A DNA stretch of 64,000 bases from CAYWVO01 sp964461835 (GTDB taxonomy: Bacteria > Zixibacteria > MSB-5A5 > WJJR01 > JAJRUJ01): the NCBI GenBank assembly GCA_964461835.1, contig CAYWVO010000010.1, forward strand, positions 12,334 to 76,333, read 5' to 3'. Positions within the stretch are counted from its first letter, which is position 1. Every line of letters starts with the position of its first letter. The notes below the pieces were generated by a model, which did not search any database, was not told where the DNA came from, and saw nothing but the letters and a program-made list of their open reading frames with translations. The position numbers were made by a program, and so were the translations under genes. Positions 51,105 to 59,200 of this stretch are shown here, piece after piece.

Positions 51105-51156
51105 TCACGGTTATCCTTGAGGAAAATGAGATTCTCTTACCGATAGAGGTGTTGGT

Positions 51157-52212
51157 TTGTCTAAGCAATTAGTGAAGGGAAACGAGGCGATTGTCTACGG
51201 CGCCATTTTGGCGGGATGCCGGGCCTACTATGGGTATCCGATCACGCCGGCATCGGAGATTGCGGAAACCGCCGCGCTGTTAATGCCGAAAGTTGGCGGC
51301 ACGTTTCTGCAGGCGGAATCGGAAATCGGCTCGATTAATATGGTCTACGGCGCCGCCTCAACCGGACAACGCGTGATGACCGCATCCTCCTCCCCCGGCA
51401 TCTCCCTGAAGATGGAGGGGATTTCCTACTGCGCGGGCGCGGAATTACCCTGCCTGGTAATCAACATCAACCGCGGCGGTCCGGGACTGGGGAATATCGG
51501 TCCGGAACAATCAGACTACTGGCAAATGACCAAAGGCGGCGGTCATGGCAGCTACCACATGGTCGTCCTGGCGCCCAATTCTGCCCAGGAGATGTGTGAT
51601 TTTGCCATGCTGGCATTCGAGTTGGCGGACAAGTACCGCAACCCGGCGGCGTTGCTCACTGACGGGTTCATTGGCCAAATGATGGAACCGGTGGAATTCC
51701 CCGAACCCCTGGAGAAGTTGCCGGAGAAAGATTGGAAAGTTGACGCGACTGCTGAAACGACGAACAACCTTGTCTCTTCGATTTTTATCAGCCATGACGG
51801 CCTGGAAGAACACATTACCAAGCTAAAGAAAAAATACGACAGCATCGAAGCGAATGAAGTTCGATATGAGGAATATCGCACAGATGATGCCGACTATCTG
51901 GCAGTTGCTTTTGGGATCGTGTCGCGGGTGATGATGTCGGCCATCGATATGGCGCGGGAAGAGGGGATCAAGATCGGCTTGCTTCGTCCCATCACCCTCT
52001 GGCCGTTCCCGTACGAGGCAATCGGCGCCTGGGAAAAGAAGGCCAAAGCGATCCTGGTCTCGGAATTATCTACCGGCCAGATGATCGATGATGTCCGGCT
52101 GGCCGTCTCCTGCAACGTGCCGATTGAGTTTTTCAGTCGGTATGGCGGCAATGTACCGACCCCGCACAACTTGCTTGACGAAATTAGAAAACTCCCGGAG
52201 GTCCACCCATGA
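51157..52212 (+). CDS. 2-oxoacid:ferredoxin oxidoreductase alpha subunit (Kor/Vor type)
   Basis: The 351-residue protein begins with LVKGNEAIVYGAILAGCRAYYGYPITPASEIAE, the pyrimidine-binding domain pattern of the alpha subunit, followed by SEIGSINMVYGAASTGQRVMTASSSPGIS. Ala/Gly-rich segments around residue 260-340 form the second domain (KIGLLRPITLWPFP). It starts at TTG, with AGAGGTG upstream and no ATG nearby. Its last four bases overlap the start of the beta-gamma gene (ATGA). The acid used (2-oxoglutarate, branched-chain or pyruvate) cannot be fixed from sequence; the length and look favour Kor/Vor. Confidence 0.92.
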   Translation: MSKQLVKGNEAIVYGAILAGCRAYYGYPITPASEIAETAALLMPKVGGTFLQAESEIGSINMVYGAASTGQRVMTASSSPGISLKMEGISYCAGAELPCLVININRGGPGLGNIGPEQSDYWQMTKGGGHGSYHMVVLAPNSAQEMCDFAMLAFELADKYRNPAALLTDGFIGQMMEPVEFPEPLEKLPEKDWKVDATAETTNNLVSSIFISHDGLEEHITKLKKKYDSIEANEVRYEEYRTDDADYLAVAFGIVSRVMMSAIDMAREEGIKIGLLRPITLWPFPYEAIGAWEKKAKAILVSELSTGQMIDDVRLAVSCNVPIEFFSRYGGNVPTPHNLLDEIRKLPEVHP

Positions 52213-53645
52213 AAGATGTCCTGAAGAAACCGGAATCGTTCTACGATGTATTTGAACGCAAGGGTGGCCCGGATCAGGAATCGACCCACTACTGCCCCGG
52301 GTGCGGCCACGGCAATCTGCACAAGCTCATTGCCGAAGCTCTGGACGACTTGGGCGTTGGTGAACGTACGGTCTTCGTCAGTCCAGTCGGCTGCTCGGTG
52401 TTTGGCTATTACTATTTCAAAACCGGCAATATCCAGTCAGCACACGGTCGCGCGCCGGCGGTGGCGACCGGCGTGAAGCGTGCCCTGCCGCACTCGATTG
52501 TCATCTCGTATCAGGGAGACGGTGACCTCGGGGCAATCGGTGGCAACGAAATCCTGCAGGCCGCCAACCGCGGTGAGTCCATCACCGTCTTCTTCATTAA
52601 TAATGCAATTTATGGTATGACGGGCGGCCAGATGGCTCCCACTACGCTTTTAGAACAAAAGACCACAACTACACCCTACGGCCGACGGGAAGAAAACGAA
52701 GGGTACCCAATGCTGGTATCCGAATTACTCTCCGCGTTGAAAGCTCCTGTCTATATTGAACGTGTCACCCTGCAAGACACCAAGACCATTATGAAGGCCC
52801 GTCGCGCGGTCCGCAAGGCGTTACAAAACCAGATTGACAACCGCGGTTTCAGCCTGGTGGAGGTCCTTTCACCGTGCCCCACCGGCTGGAAAATGGAACC
52901 GGTCGAATCGCGTGAATGGATTGCCGACCAAATGGTAAAAGTTTTCCCACCGGGTGTCTACAAGGACGAAAAAGACCGTCCCGCTCGCCCGATTAAGCCA
53001 CATCCAGAGTTAATTCCGGTTGAGGTCAAGGACGCCCTGGGGATCGTCGAAGAAGAGGAGAGCATCGAGCAGGAATCGCTGGAGCGGTTTGGCACCCATC
53101 AGATGATTGCCGCCGGCTTTGGTGGTCAGGGTGTGTTGTTGTTGGGGCAATTAGTGGCCAAGTCGGGTATGTTGGAAGGCAAAGAAGTTTCCTGGCTTCC
53201 TTCCTATGGCCCGGAAATGCGTGGCGGCACAGCCAACTGCCACGTGGTCGTCTCCGGCCAGCGGATCGGCGCACCGTATGTAGCCAAACCCACGCTGCTG
53301 GTGGCGATGAATCAGCCATCACTGGAAAAATTCTCCCCCATCGTTGATCCGGATGGATTAATTATTTACGACAGCTCGTTCGTTAAGGATGTCAGCTTGC
53401 CTGAGGGTATTCGCGCGGTGCCGGTACCGTTTTCGGCAATCGCCAATGAGCAGATGGGCAATGCCAAAGTAGCCAATATTGTTGCCGCCGGCGCCATTAT
53501 TGCGCTTACCGGGATTATCAACGCCGACACCCTGCGCACCTTGATCCGCAACCTCCCGCGCAAGCACCTGATTGAACCGAACCTCAAGGCGCTTGATGCC
53601 GGATTGGAAAGTGTCGGGAAATATGTTGACACGGCGGCTGTATAA
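52209..53645 (+). CDS. 2-oxoacid:ferredoxin oxidoreductase, fused beta and gamma subunits
   Basis: The 478-residue protein joins two subunits that are usually separate. Residues 1-~255 are the thiamine diphosphate-binding beta subunit: CPGCGHGN (29-36), QGDGDLGAIGGNE (about 101-113) and NNAIYGMTGGQ (about 131-141), which bind the diphosphate and Mg. From about 295 the gamma subunit begins (IAAGFGGQGVLLLGQLVAKS) and includes YGPEMRGGTANCHVVVS. The linker is acidic. Together with the delta and alpha genes upstream it forms a CoA- and ferredoxin-dependent oxidoreductase giving acyl-CoA and CO2. Overlap with the alpha gene (ATGA) suggests coupled translation. Confidence 0.92.
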   Translation: MKDVLKKPESFYDVFERKGGPDQESTHYCPGCGHGNLHKLIAEALDDLGVGERTVFVSPVGCSVFGYYYFKTGNIQSAHGRAPAVATGVKRALPHSIVISYQGDGDLGAIGGNEILQAANRGESITVFFINNAIYGMTGGQMAPTTLLEQKTTTTPYGRREENEGYPMLVSELLSALKAPVYIERVTLQDTKTIMKARRAVRKALQNQIDNRGFSLVEVLSPCPTGWKMEPVESREWIADQMVKVFPPGVYKDEKDRPARPIKPHPELIPVEVKDALGIVEEEESIEQESLERFGTHQMIAAGFGGQGVLLLGQLVAKSGMLEGKEVSWLPSYGPEMRGGTANCHVVVSGQRIGAPYVAKPTLLVAMNQPSLEKFSPIVDPDGLIIYDSSFVKDVSLPEGIRAVPVPFSAIANEQMGNAKVANIVAAGAIIALTGIINADTLRTLIRNLPRKHLIEPNLKALDAGLESVGKYVDTAAV

Positions 53646-53734
53646 GCCCATAACTGGCAATCGAGAATAGAACGGAAAATCAATCATCCCGTTCGATCGG
53701 CTAATCTTGTTTCGGGGTGGTGCCGGCCACGTCT

Positions 53735-54862
53735 ATGGATATCAGTATTTTCAACGAACGCTACCCGGATGAACGCCGCGTTGGGCTGACCCCAGTAGCG
53801 GTTCACCGGCTGGTCGAAGCCGGACATTTCGTGTACGTTGAAGTCGACGCCGGCTTGCGGTCCGGATTTCCCAACGAAGAGTACATTGAAGCGGGCGGCA
53901 TGGTCGTCTACGATCGTGAAGAGGCATTCAGTCGTTGTGAGCTGGCGGTCGGGGTTTCCCCACTAAATCTGGATGATTTGCAGTATGTTTCTCCCGGTCA
54001 AATCATCATGTCGTTCACTTACCAGGCGGCGACCCGGGAGGCGGTCGTCTTTGAACTGTGTGAGAAGGAAACAACGGTCATTGGGTATGAGGCCATTGAG
54101 ACTGAATCCGGTCGGCGGCCAATCCTGGAGCCCATGTCCGAAATCGCCGGCACGATGGCGCTGACCCTCGCGGCGCGGCTACTGGAGTCCAACAGTGGCG
54201 GCCGAGGTGTGCTGTTAAGCGGCATGCCGGGGATTCCGTCAGCCAACGTGGTTATCCTGGGAGCGGGTAACGTGGGCTTCATGGCAGCGCGAGCCGCCTT
54301 GGGTTCCGGCGCGCAGGTGATGGTGTTTGACGCCAATCCCGATCGATTGCGCTACCTGCGGCGGACACTCAGCCAGAACATTGTGACCAGCCTCCCCTAT
54401 AAACGTTCCCTCGAACAGGCGGTCAAATTCGCGGATGTGCTTATCGGGTGTATCCTCGTACGGGACGCACAACCGCCCGTTTTAGTGACCCGGGAGATGA
54501 TCTCCACCATGAAGCCGCGTTCGGTGGTGATCGACGTCTCGGTCGCTCAGGGAGGCTGCATTGAAACAACCCGGCCGACCACGTTCGCCGATCCGACTTA
54601 CGAAGTCGACGGGGTCCTCCACTGCAACCTGCCGGTCCTGCCGGCAAATGTCAGTCGTACCGCCACGTTTGCTTTAACCAATGCTGTCATTGACCGGGTG
54701 GAATTGATTGCCAATCGCGGATTAGATGATGCTCTCATTGAGGACCCCTCAATTGCCCGCGGTGTCTATATTTATCGGGGCGGCATTGTTAACCGGGCGC
54801 TGGCTGAAGCGACCGGCCGGCCGGCCACCAACCTTCCCTCATCCCCACCAATCGAGGACTAG
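53735..54862 (+). CDS. Alanine dehydrogenase-like protein lacking two expected catalytic residues
   Basis: The 375-residue protein aligns by eye with alanine dehydrogenase: DERRVGLTPVAVHRLVEAGH near the start, EPMSEIAGTMAL, GRGVLLSGMPGIPSANVVILGAGNVG with the NAD-binding GAGNVG at about 175-180, VIDVSVAQGGCIETTRPTTF and TATFALTNAV. Two catalytic residues of the family seem absent. Where Ald has KVKEP the text is VGVSP, and where Ald has TYLHLA it is TYQAAT, so the Lys and His are replaced. It may be a divergent dehydrogenase or an NAD-binding regulator. The ATG at 53735 fits the family start; an in-frame GTG lies 18 nt upstream. It follows the oxidoreductase operon by about 90 nt. Confidence 0.78.
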   Translation: MDISIFNERYPDERRVGLTPVAVHRLVEAGHFVYVEVDAGLRSGFPNEEYIEAGGMVVYDREEAFSRCELAVGVSPLNLDDLQYVSPGQIIMSFTYQAATREAVVFELCEKETTVIGYEAIETESGRRPILEPMSEIAGTMALTLAARLLESNSGGRGVLLSGMPGIPSANVVILGAGNVGFMAARAALGSGAQVMVFDANPDRLRYLRRTLSQNIVTSLPYKRSLEQAVKFADVLIGCILVRDAQPPVLVTREMISTMKPRSVVIDVSVAQGGCIETTRPTTFADPTYEVDGVLHCNLPVLPANVSRTATFALTNAVIDRVELIANRGLDDALIEDPSIARGVYIYRGGIVNRALAEATGRPATNLPSSPPIED

Positions 54863-54886
54863 TGACTCCGATCACGTGATACACTC

Positions 54887-56391
54887 ATGCCTGAACCGTC
54901 CTCGCACATAGGTTCGACTCCCCGGAGGGCGCGCCGTCGCCCCGGTTGGATGGACCACTTCAACCGGAAAAAGACTTCCGCTGACGAGGCGCTTAAAGCA
55001 GTCAAATCCGGCGATCATGTCTACATTCATCCCGGCTGTGCCGAACCGGAAAGCCTGGTGGCGGCATTAGTTGCCCGGTCGTCAGAACTGAAAGATGTGG
55101 AAATCATCCACCTGTTGACCGTCGGATCGGCAGATTACGCCAACCCCGAACACGAGGGCCATTTCTGGCATCGCGCCCTGTTCACCGGCAAAAACGTCCG
55201 GCAGGCGGTGAACGAAGGGCGGGCGGACTATCATCCCATCTTTCTCTCGGAAGTCGCCGAGATGTTCTACCGGCGGATTTTTCCGATTGACGTCGCGCTG
55301 ATTCAAGTTTCTCCGCCAGACGAACATGGTTACTGCTCGTTTGGCGTCGGGGTCGAAACGACCAAGCCCGCCTGCGAAGTTGCCAAGACAATTATCGCCG
55401 AGGTCAATGCGCAGGCGCCGCGGGTGTTGGGCGATAATTTTATTCACTCTTCGAAACTCGATTATGTCGTAGAAGCCGATACGCCGCTGGTAGAACTGCA
55501 CCCAATCGCCATGACCGATTTGCACCGCCAGATCGGCAAAAACGTGGCCGATCATATCGAGGACGGCGCGACACTCCAGCTGGGGATCGGCGGTATTCCG
55601 GATGCCATCTTGTACTACTTACACGAAAAGAAGGACCTCGGTATTCATACTGAGATGTTCTCGGACGGCGCAATCGAGCTGGTCGAAAAGGGAATTATCA
55701 ACAACGAGAAGAAGACCTTGCATCCGGGGAAGATGGTTGCCAGTTTTGTCCTTGGTTCCAATGTATTGTTCGATTTCATCGATAACAACCCGATCGTCGA
55801 CTTCCACCCCTCACACTATGTCAATGATCCGTTTGTGATCGCCAAAAATGAGAACATGATCGCTATCAATTCAGCGATTCAAGTCGATCTCACTGGCCAG
55901 GTCTGCGCCGATTCAATCGGTCATCGAATCTATTCGGGTATCGGCGGACAGGTGGATTTCATTCGCGGCGCCGCCAACGCCAAAAACGGCAAACCGATTA
56001 TTGCTCTGCCCTCAACGGCCAAGAACAACACGATCAGCCGTATTACCGTCAGTCTCGATCAGGGCGCCGGCGTGGTGACCAGTCGAGGAGACGTACATTT
56101 CGTGGCAACGGAATACGGTATCGTGGATCTGTTCGGCCGCTCGATTCGGGAGCGCGCCAAGGCGTTGATCAGTATTGCCCATCCCAAATTCCGCGATGAG
56201 TTGACTGCGGCAGCGAAAAAACTGAAGATNNNNNNNNNNNNNNNNNNNNNNNNNNNNNNNNNNNNNNNNNNNNNNNNNNNNNNNNNNNNNNNNNNNNNNN
56301 NNNNNNNNNNNNNNNNNNNNNNNNNNNNNTTGCCCATCCCAAATTCCGCGATGAGTTGACTGCGGCAGCGAAAAAACTGAAGATTGTCTAA
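54887..56391 (+). CDS. Acetyl-CoA hydrolase/transferase family CoA-transferase, interrupted by an assembly gap
   Basis: The gene resembles 4-hydroxybutyrate or acetate CoA-transferases: ADEALKAVKSGDHVYIHPG near the start, ISPPDEHGYCSFG-like block, LGIGGIPDAILYYL (about 232-245) and LGIHTEMFSDGAIELVEKG with the catalytic Glu at about 256. The sequence is cut by 100 N (56230-56329). The 55 bases before the gap recur after it, so the true gene runs from 56229 straight on to TGTCTAA at 56385-56391. That collapse keeps the frame and gives 449 residues ending KKLKIV, a typical family length. It probably exchanges CoA between acyl groups and acetate, next to a 2-oxoacid oxidoreductase. Confidence 0.88.
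56175..56229. repeat. 55-bp duplicated end, left of the assembly gap
   Basis: It is identical to 56330-56384. The copies abut the two sides of the N run, as expected for overlapping contig ends that were scaffolded but not merged. It is not a biological repeat. Confidence 0.92.
56230..56329. other. Assembly gap of 100 N
   Basis: Exactly 100 undetermined bases, the conventional filler for a gap of unknown size. Because both flanks carry the same 55 bp, the true gap is probably negative (an overlap) and no sequence is missing. Confidence 0.95.
56330..56384. repeat. 55-bp duplicated end, right of the assembly gap
   Basis: Second copy of 56175-56229; see the gap entry. Collapsing one copy restores the coding frame. 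Confidence 0.92.
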
Positions 56392-56514
56392 TTAGCGACT
56401 CATACATCCCATCCACAACGCAAGATAACTCTGGCACGAGTTAACGTAACTATAGTATATTCTCAACGACGGATTGCCGAATTCATATCTGTCAATATGA
56501 AGGGAGAGGTTTCA

Positions 56515-57195
56515 ATGGATGATATCCACCGGATGGTCACACGAATCGGCAAAGCGATTGAGTGGGATGTGGTTAGGGCAGTCAATATTCGCGCCGGTGT
56601 GAAGGGGGAAGACCCGGGTTTTGGGATTCCAAGACAAGTTTTTTGCTTCATTGATTTCCTAGGAGGTATCGCTTATTCCGATGGCGACGGTGGTACGACG
56701 ACACGATCTGTGCAATTCCTCCGTGAGTTTTTTCCAGAACGATATCATCTTATCGCGCTGCTCCTCGTCCAAATGTGGCGTCATGGCACCGTACATCAAT
56801 GGCGTCCCATCGATTATTATACTGACGTTGATGGGCAACGCGTAATTGTACAATGGTTCACCAATTCCAGCGATGCTCTCCACAACCGTATAGCGCATCT
56901 AAAGACATTTAGAACAAGCATGCCGGGTTTGGTTTACCTCGTGATAAATATCTGTCAATTGGCAGACGACTTGGTACAGGCTTTCCACAATTTCGCAGAT
57001 AAAATGAGGGAGAAAAAATCCTATGGGGACGATTGCCTTCAGAGGTATGAAGCCCTAATTGCCGCGAAAAATTGTATGGAGTTCCCAAAATTAAATGAGC
57101 ATAAAAAAGAACAACTCCGCCAAGAAATAATCCAGGCACACAAGTCAATCGCCGGTGAGTTGGATTCTCTACGGCAAGTCAAGAAATGGTATTGA
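56515..57195 (+). CDS. Uncharacterised protein with an RxxxxH motif, possibly HEPN-like
   Basis: The 226-residue protein is one I cannot name. It contains FGIPRQVFCFIDFLGGIAYS near 38-57, FFPERYHLIALLLVQMWRHG and RHGTVH (R-x4-H) at about 92-97, then a long helical C-terminal half with coiled-coil character (about 140-226). R-x4-H is the catalytic pattern of HEPN ribonucleases, but the surroundings do not prove that fold. The ATG at 56515 follows GGGAGAGG at good spacing and is preferred to one 18 nt upstream. It stands alone between the CoA-transferase and a convergent O-methyltransferase, so context gives no function. Confidence 0.6.
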   Translation: MDDIHRMVTRIGKAIEWDVVRAVNIRAGVKGEDPGFGIPRQVFCFIDFLGGIAYSDGDGGTTTRSVQFLREFFPERYHLIALLLVQMWRHGTVHQWRPIDYYTDVDGQRVIVQWFTNSSDALHNRIAHLKTFRTSMPGLVYLVINICQLADDLVQAFHNFADKMREKKSYGDDCLQRYEALIAAKNCMEFPKLNEHKKEQLRQEIIQAHKSIAGELDSLRQVKKWY

Positions 57196-57247
57196 GGAAT
57201 TTGCAACCCTGAATTTTCTGAAGTTAATGCACCAAAAGTGTTGATCG

Positions 57248-57877
57248 TTATTTCTCCTTCAACGAAATCGACAACCCATCCCGGATCGGGACAATCATCG
57301 AAACGAACCGCTTATCAGAAAAAATCAAATCATTAAATTCTTTGATCGCTCGGGTAGAGTTGTCTGAGTACTCCTCCAGCACCTCGCCACTCCAGAGAAC
57401 ATTATCACATAAAAAGAGGCCGCCGATTTTAAGTCGGTCGGCCGCCAGTTTGAAAATTTCCGGGTACTGTGTCTTCTCCGCATCACAGACAATAATATCG
57501 AAATCACCATCCAGGGATTTGAACACATCAAACGCCTCACCACTACGGAGTTCAACCTTGCCGGACAACCCGCCGCGACGCAAAAACTCCTTGCCGCGAT
57601 CGGCATACTCCTCGTCGTATTCGGCCCCGATGAGTCTGGCGTTCTCCGGCGCCGCTTTGGCCATCCAGTACAGCGAATAGCCGAACCCGGAGCCGAATTC
57701 GAAAATCCGTTTCGCACCGGACATTTTCACCAACAGATAAAGCAGGCGCCCGACTTGTGGCCCGATAAACGGAAAACCCCGCTTTTTACCGAAGGCATAC
57801 ATGTCGTCAAGGATCGGGTCATCCTGCGGAGTAATCCCGGCGATATATTCAGCAATTCTCGGTTCGGTGATATCCAC
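57248..57877 (-). CDS. SAM-dependent O-methyltransferase (catechol/caffeoyl-CoA type)
   Basis: The 209-residue protein has the SAM-binding motif I FEFGSGFGYS (about 58-67), an acidic motif II (IGAEYDEEY) and VCDAEK plus LFLCDNVLW, which supply the metal-binding Asp/Asn residues of the divalent-metal O-methyltransferase family. The start is a GTG at 57877 with AGAGGAGG five nucleotides upstream; an apparent extension further upstream runs through the trxB coding end in another frame and is discarded. It is 16 nt after trxB. The acceptor, a catechol-like phenol or similar, is unknown. Confidence 0.87.
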   Translation of the reverse strand: MDITEPRIAEYIAGITPQDDPILDDMYAFGKKRGFPFIGPQVGRLLYLLVKMSGAKRIFEFGSGFGYSLYWMAKAAPENARLIGAEYDEEYADRGKEFLRRGGLSGKVELRSGEAFDVFKSLDGDFDIIVCDAEKTQYPEIFKLAADRLKIGGLFLCDNVLWSGEVLEEYSDNSTRAIKEFNDLIFSDKRFVSMIVPIRDGLSISLKEK

Positions 57878-57893
57878 TGTGGCCTCCTCTGGC

Positions 57894-58832
57894 TCAGCCC
57901 TGCTGATTCTCCAGGAAGCGTTCGGCGTCGATGGCGGCCATGCAGCCGGTCCCGGCTGCCGTGACGGCCTGCCGGTAGTAACTGTCCTGAACATCGCCGC
58001 AGGCAAACACGCCCGCGACCGAAGTCCTGGTCGATTTGCCCTTGGTAGTGATATACCCCTTATCATCCATTTCAATCTTACCTCTAAAGACCAGAGTGTT
58101 GGGGACGTGCCCGATGGCCAGGAATAATCCCTCAAGCGGCAATTCACTCACCTCGTCGGTCTGGGTATCGCGCAATTTCACGCCGGTAACCCCGGAATCC
58201 TGGGTGCCCAGGACCTCCTCCACGACTGAATTCCACCGAACATCAATCTTGGGATTTTCCATGGCCCGTTTCTGCATAATCTTGGAGGCGCGGAATTCGT
58301 CCCGGCGGTGAATGATGATCACTTTGCTGGCGAATTTGGTAAGAAAATTGGCCTCTTCCATGGCGGAATCTCCCCCGCCGACCACCCCAATTTCCTTATC
58401 CCGGAAAAAGAAGCCATCGCAAGTGGCGCAGGCGGATACGCCGTAGCCCATCATCAGCTGTTCCGATTCGATTCCCAAGAGCCGGGCCGAGGCGCCCGAG
58501 GCGATGATCAACGTCTCACCATAGAACGTCTTATCAGTACAAACGACTTTGAACGGACGCTGGGACAGATCGCAGTCGGTGACCTCCATCTGCTGGATCG
58601 TCGTCCCAAAGCGCTCGGCCTGCTGCCGAAACTGATTAATCATTTCCGGGCCCATGATGCCATTAGGGAACCCTGGGTAGTTTTCAACGTCCGTGGTAAT
58701 CGTCAGTTGACCACCAGGCTGAGGTCCTTCCAGGATCAAGGGCGCCAGATCGGCCCGCGCGGCATATATTGCCGCCGTCAGACCTGCCGGACCGGAACCA
58801 ATGACAATGACCTTGAATTTATTTTCCACCAT
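57894..58832 (-). CDS. trxB: Thioredoxin-disulfide reductase
   Basis: The 312-residue flavoprotein has an FAD-binding GSGPAGLTAA at 12-21, redox-active Cys136 and Cys139 in SACATCDG, and NADPH-binding VGGGDSAMEE at 151-160. The C-terminal GVFACGDVQDSYYRQAVTAAGTG block binds FAD. It uses NADPH to reduce thioredoxin. The start at 58832 is chosen because GGGAGGACACGT lies directly upstream; the open frame continues further but into non-coding sequence. No trx gene lies in the window. It is divergent from citrate synthase. Confidence 0.96.
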   Translation of the reverse strand: MVENKFKVIVIGSGPAGLTAAIYAARADLAPLILEGPQPGGQLTITTDVENYPGFPNGIMGPEMINQFRQQAERFGTTIQQMEVTDCDLSQRPFKVVCTDKTFYGETLIIASGASARLLGIESEQLMMGYGVSACATCDGFFFRDKEIGVVGGGDSAMEEANFLTKFASKVIIIHRRDEFRASKIMQKRAMENPKIDVRWNSVVEEVLGTQDSGVTGVKLRDTQTDEVSELPLEGLFLAIGHVPNTLVFRGKIEMDDKGYITTKGKSTRTSVAGVFACGDVQDSYYRQAVTAAGTGCMAAIDAERFLENQQG

Positions 58833-59200
58833 ACGTGTCCTCCCTCTCCGGGTCCACAAAGACTTCAAATATAACACTACGAGGCTCTGAAGGGAAATAA
58901 CGGCGTTCGCTCCGAAAAATTGTCCCGGATCGAGCTCATCCCGCGAGGCAGGCCGACGAATTGGCAATTTCGTCTGCGCAGCAGAGGATCGGCTTGACAA
59001 TATCCGCTGCGGATTTGTAAACTTCTATGGATGACTAAGTGCAAGTATTCACGAGCATGGAGGGTCGACCCGCCCTCAGGAGGATGCTTTAGATTCATAC
59101 CTGATTGATTGATTTGAAGTTATCCAGCAGCCAATGGCAAGGGCGCGTCACCCGCGAGCGAGAAATTTCTATTACAATACTTTAAAAAGGAGCAGGTGAT
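58833..59200. other. 368-nt divergent intergenic region between trxB and citrate synthase
   Basis: It holds a good plus-strand promoter (58994-59023), which implies a ~170-nt leader for citrate synthase, and a small 6-bp inverted repeat (58955-58974). No convincing minus-strand promoter for trxB, small gene or riboswitch was seen. Confidence 0.5.
58994..59023 (+). promoter_or_regulatory. Candidate promoter of citrate synthase
   Basis: A perfect TTGACA (58994-58999), an 18-nt spacer and TAAACT (59018-59023). The leader to the ATG at 59201 would be about 170 nt. Confidence 0.55.

Noticed and set aside
56330..56359. C-terminal residues reading LPIPNSAMS for the CoA-transferase
   Set aside because: This frame exists only by reading through the 100 N; collapsing the duplicated 55 bp restores the true ending at 56391.
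57878..58147. A 90-codon N-terminal extension of the O-methyltransferase
   Set aside because: It overlaps the trxB coding end in another frame; a strong AGAGGAGG site marks the GTG at 57877.
58955..58974. A hairpin in the trxB-citrate synthase spacer as a terminator
   Set aside because: Only a 6-bp stem with no T-tract; both flanking genes point away from it.
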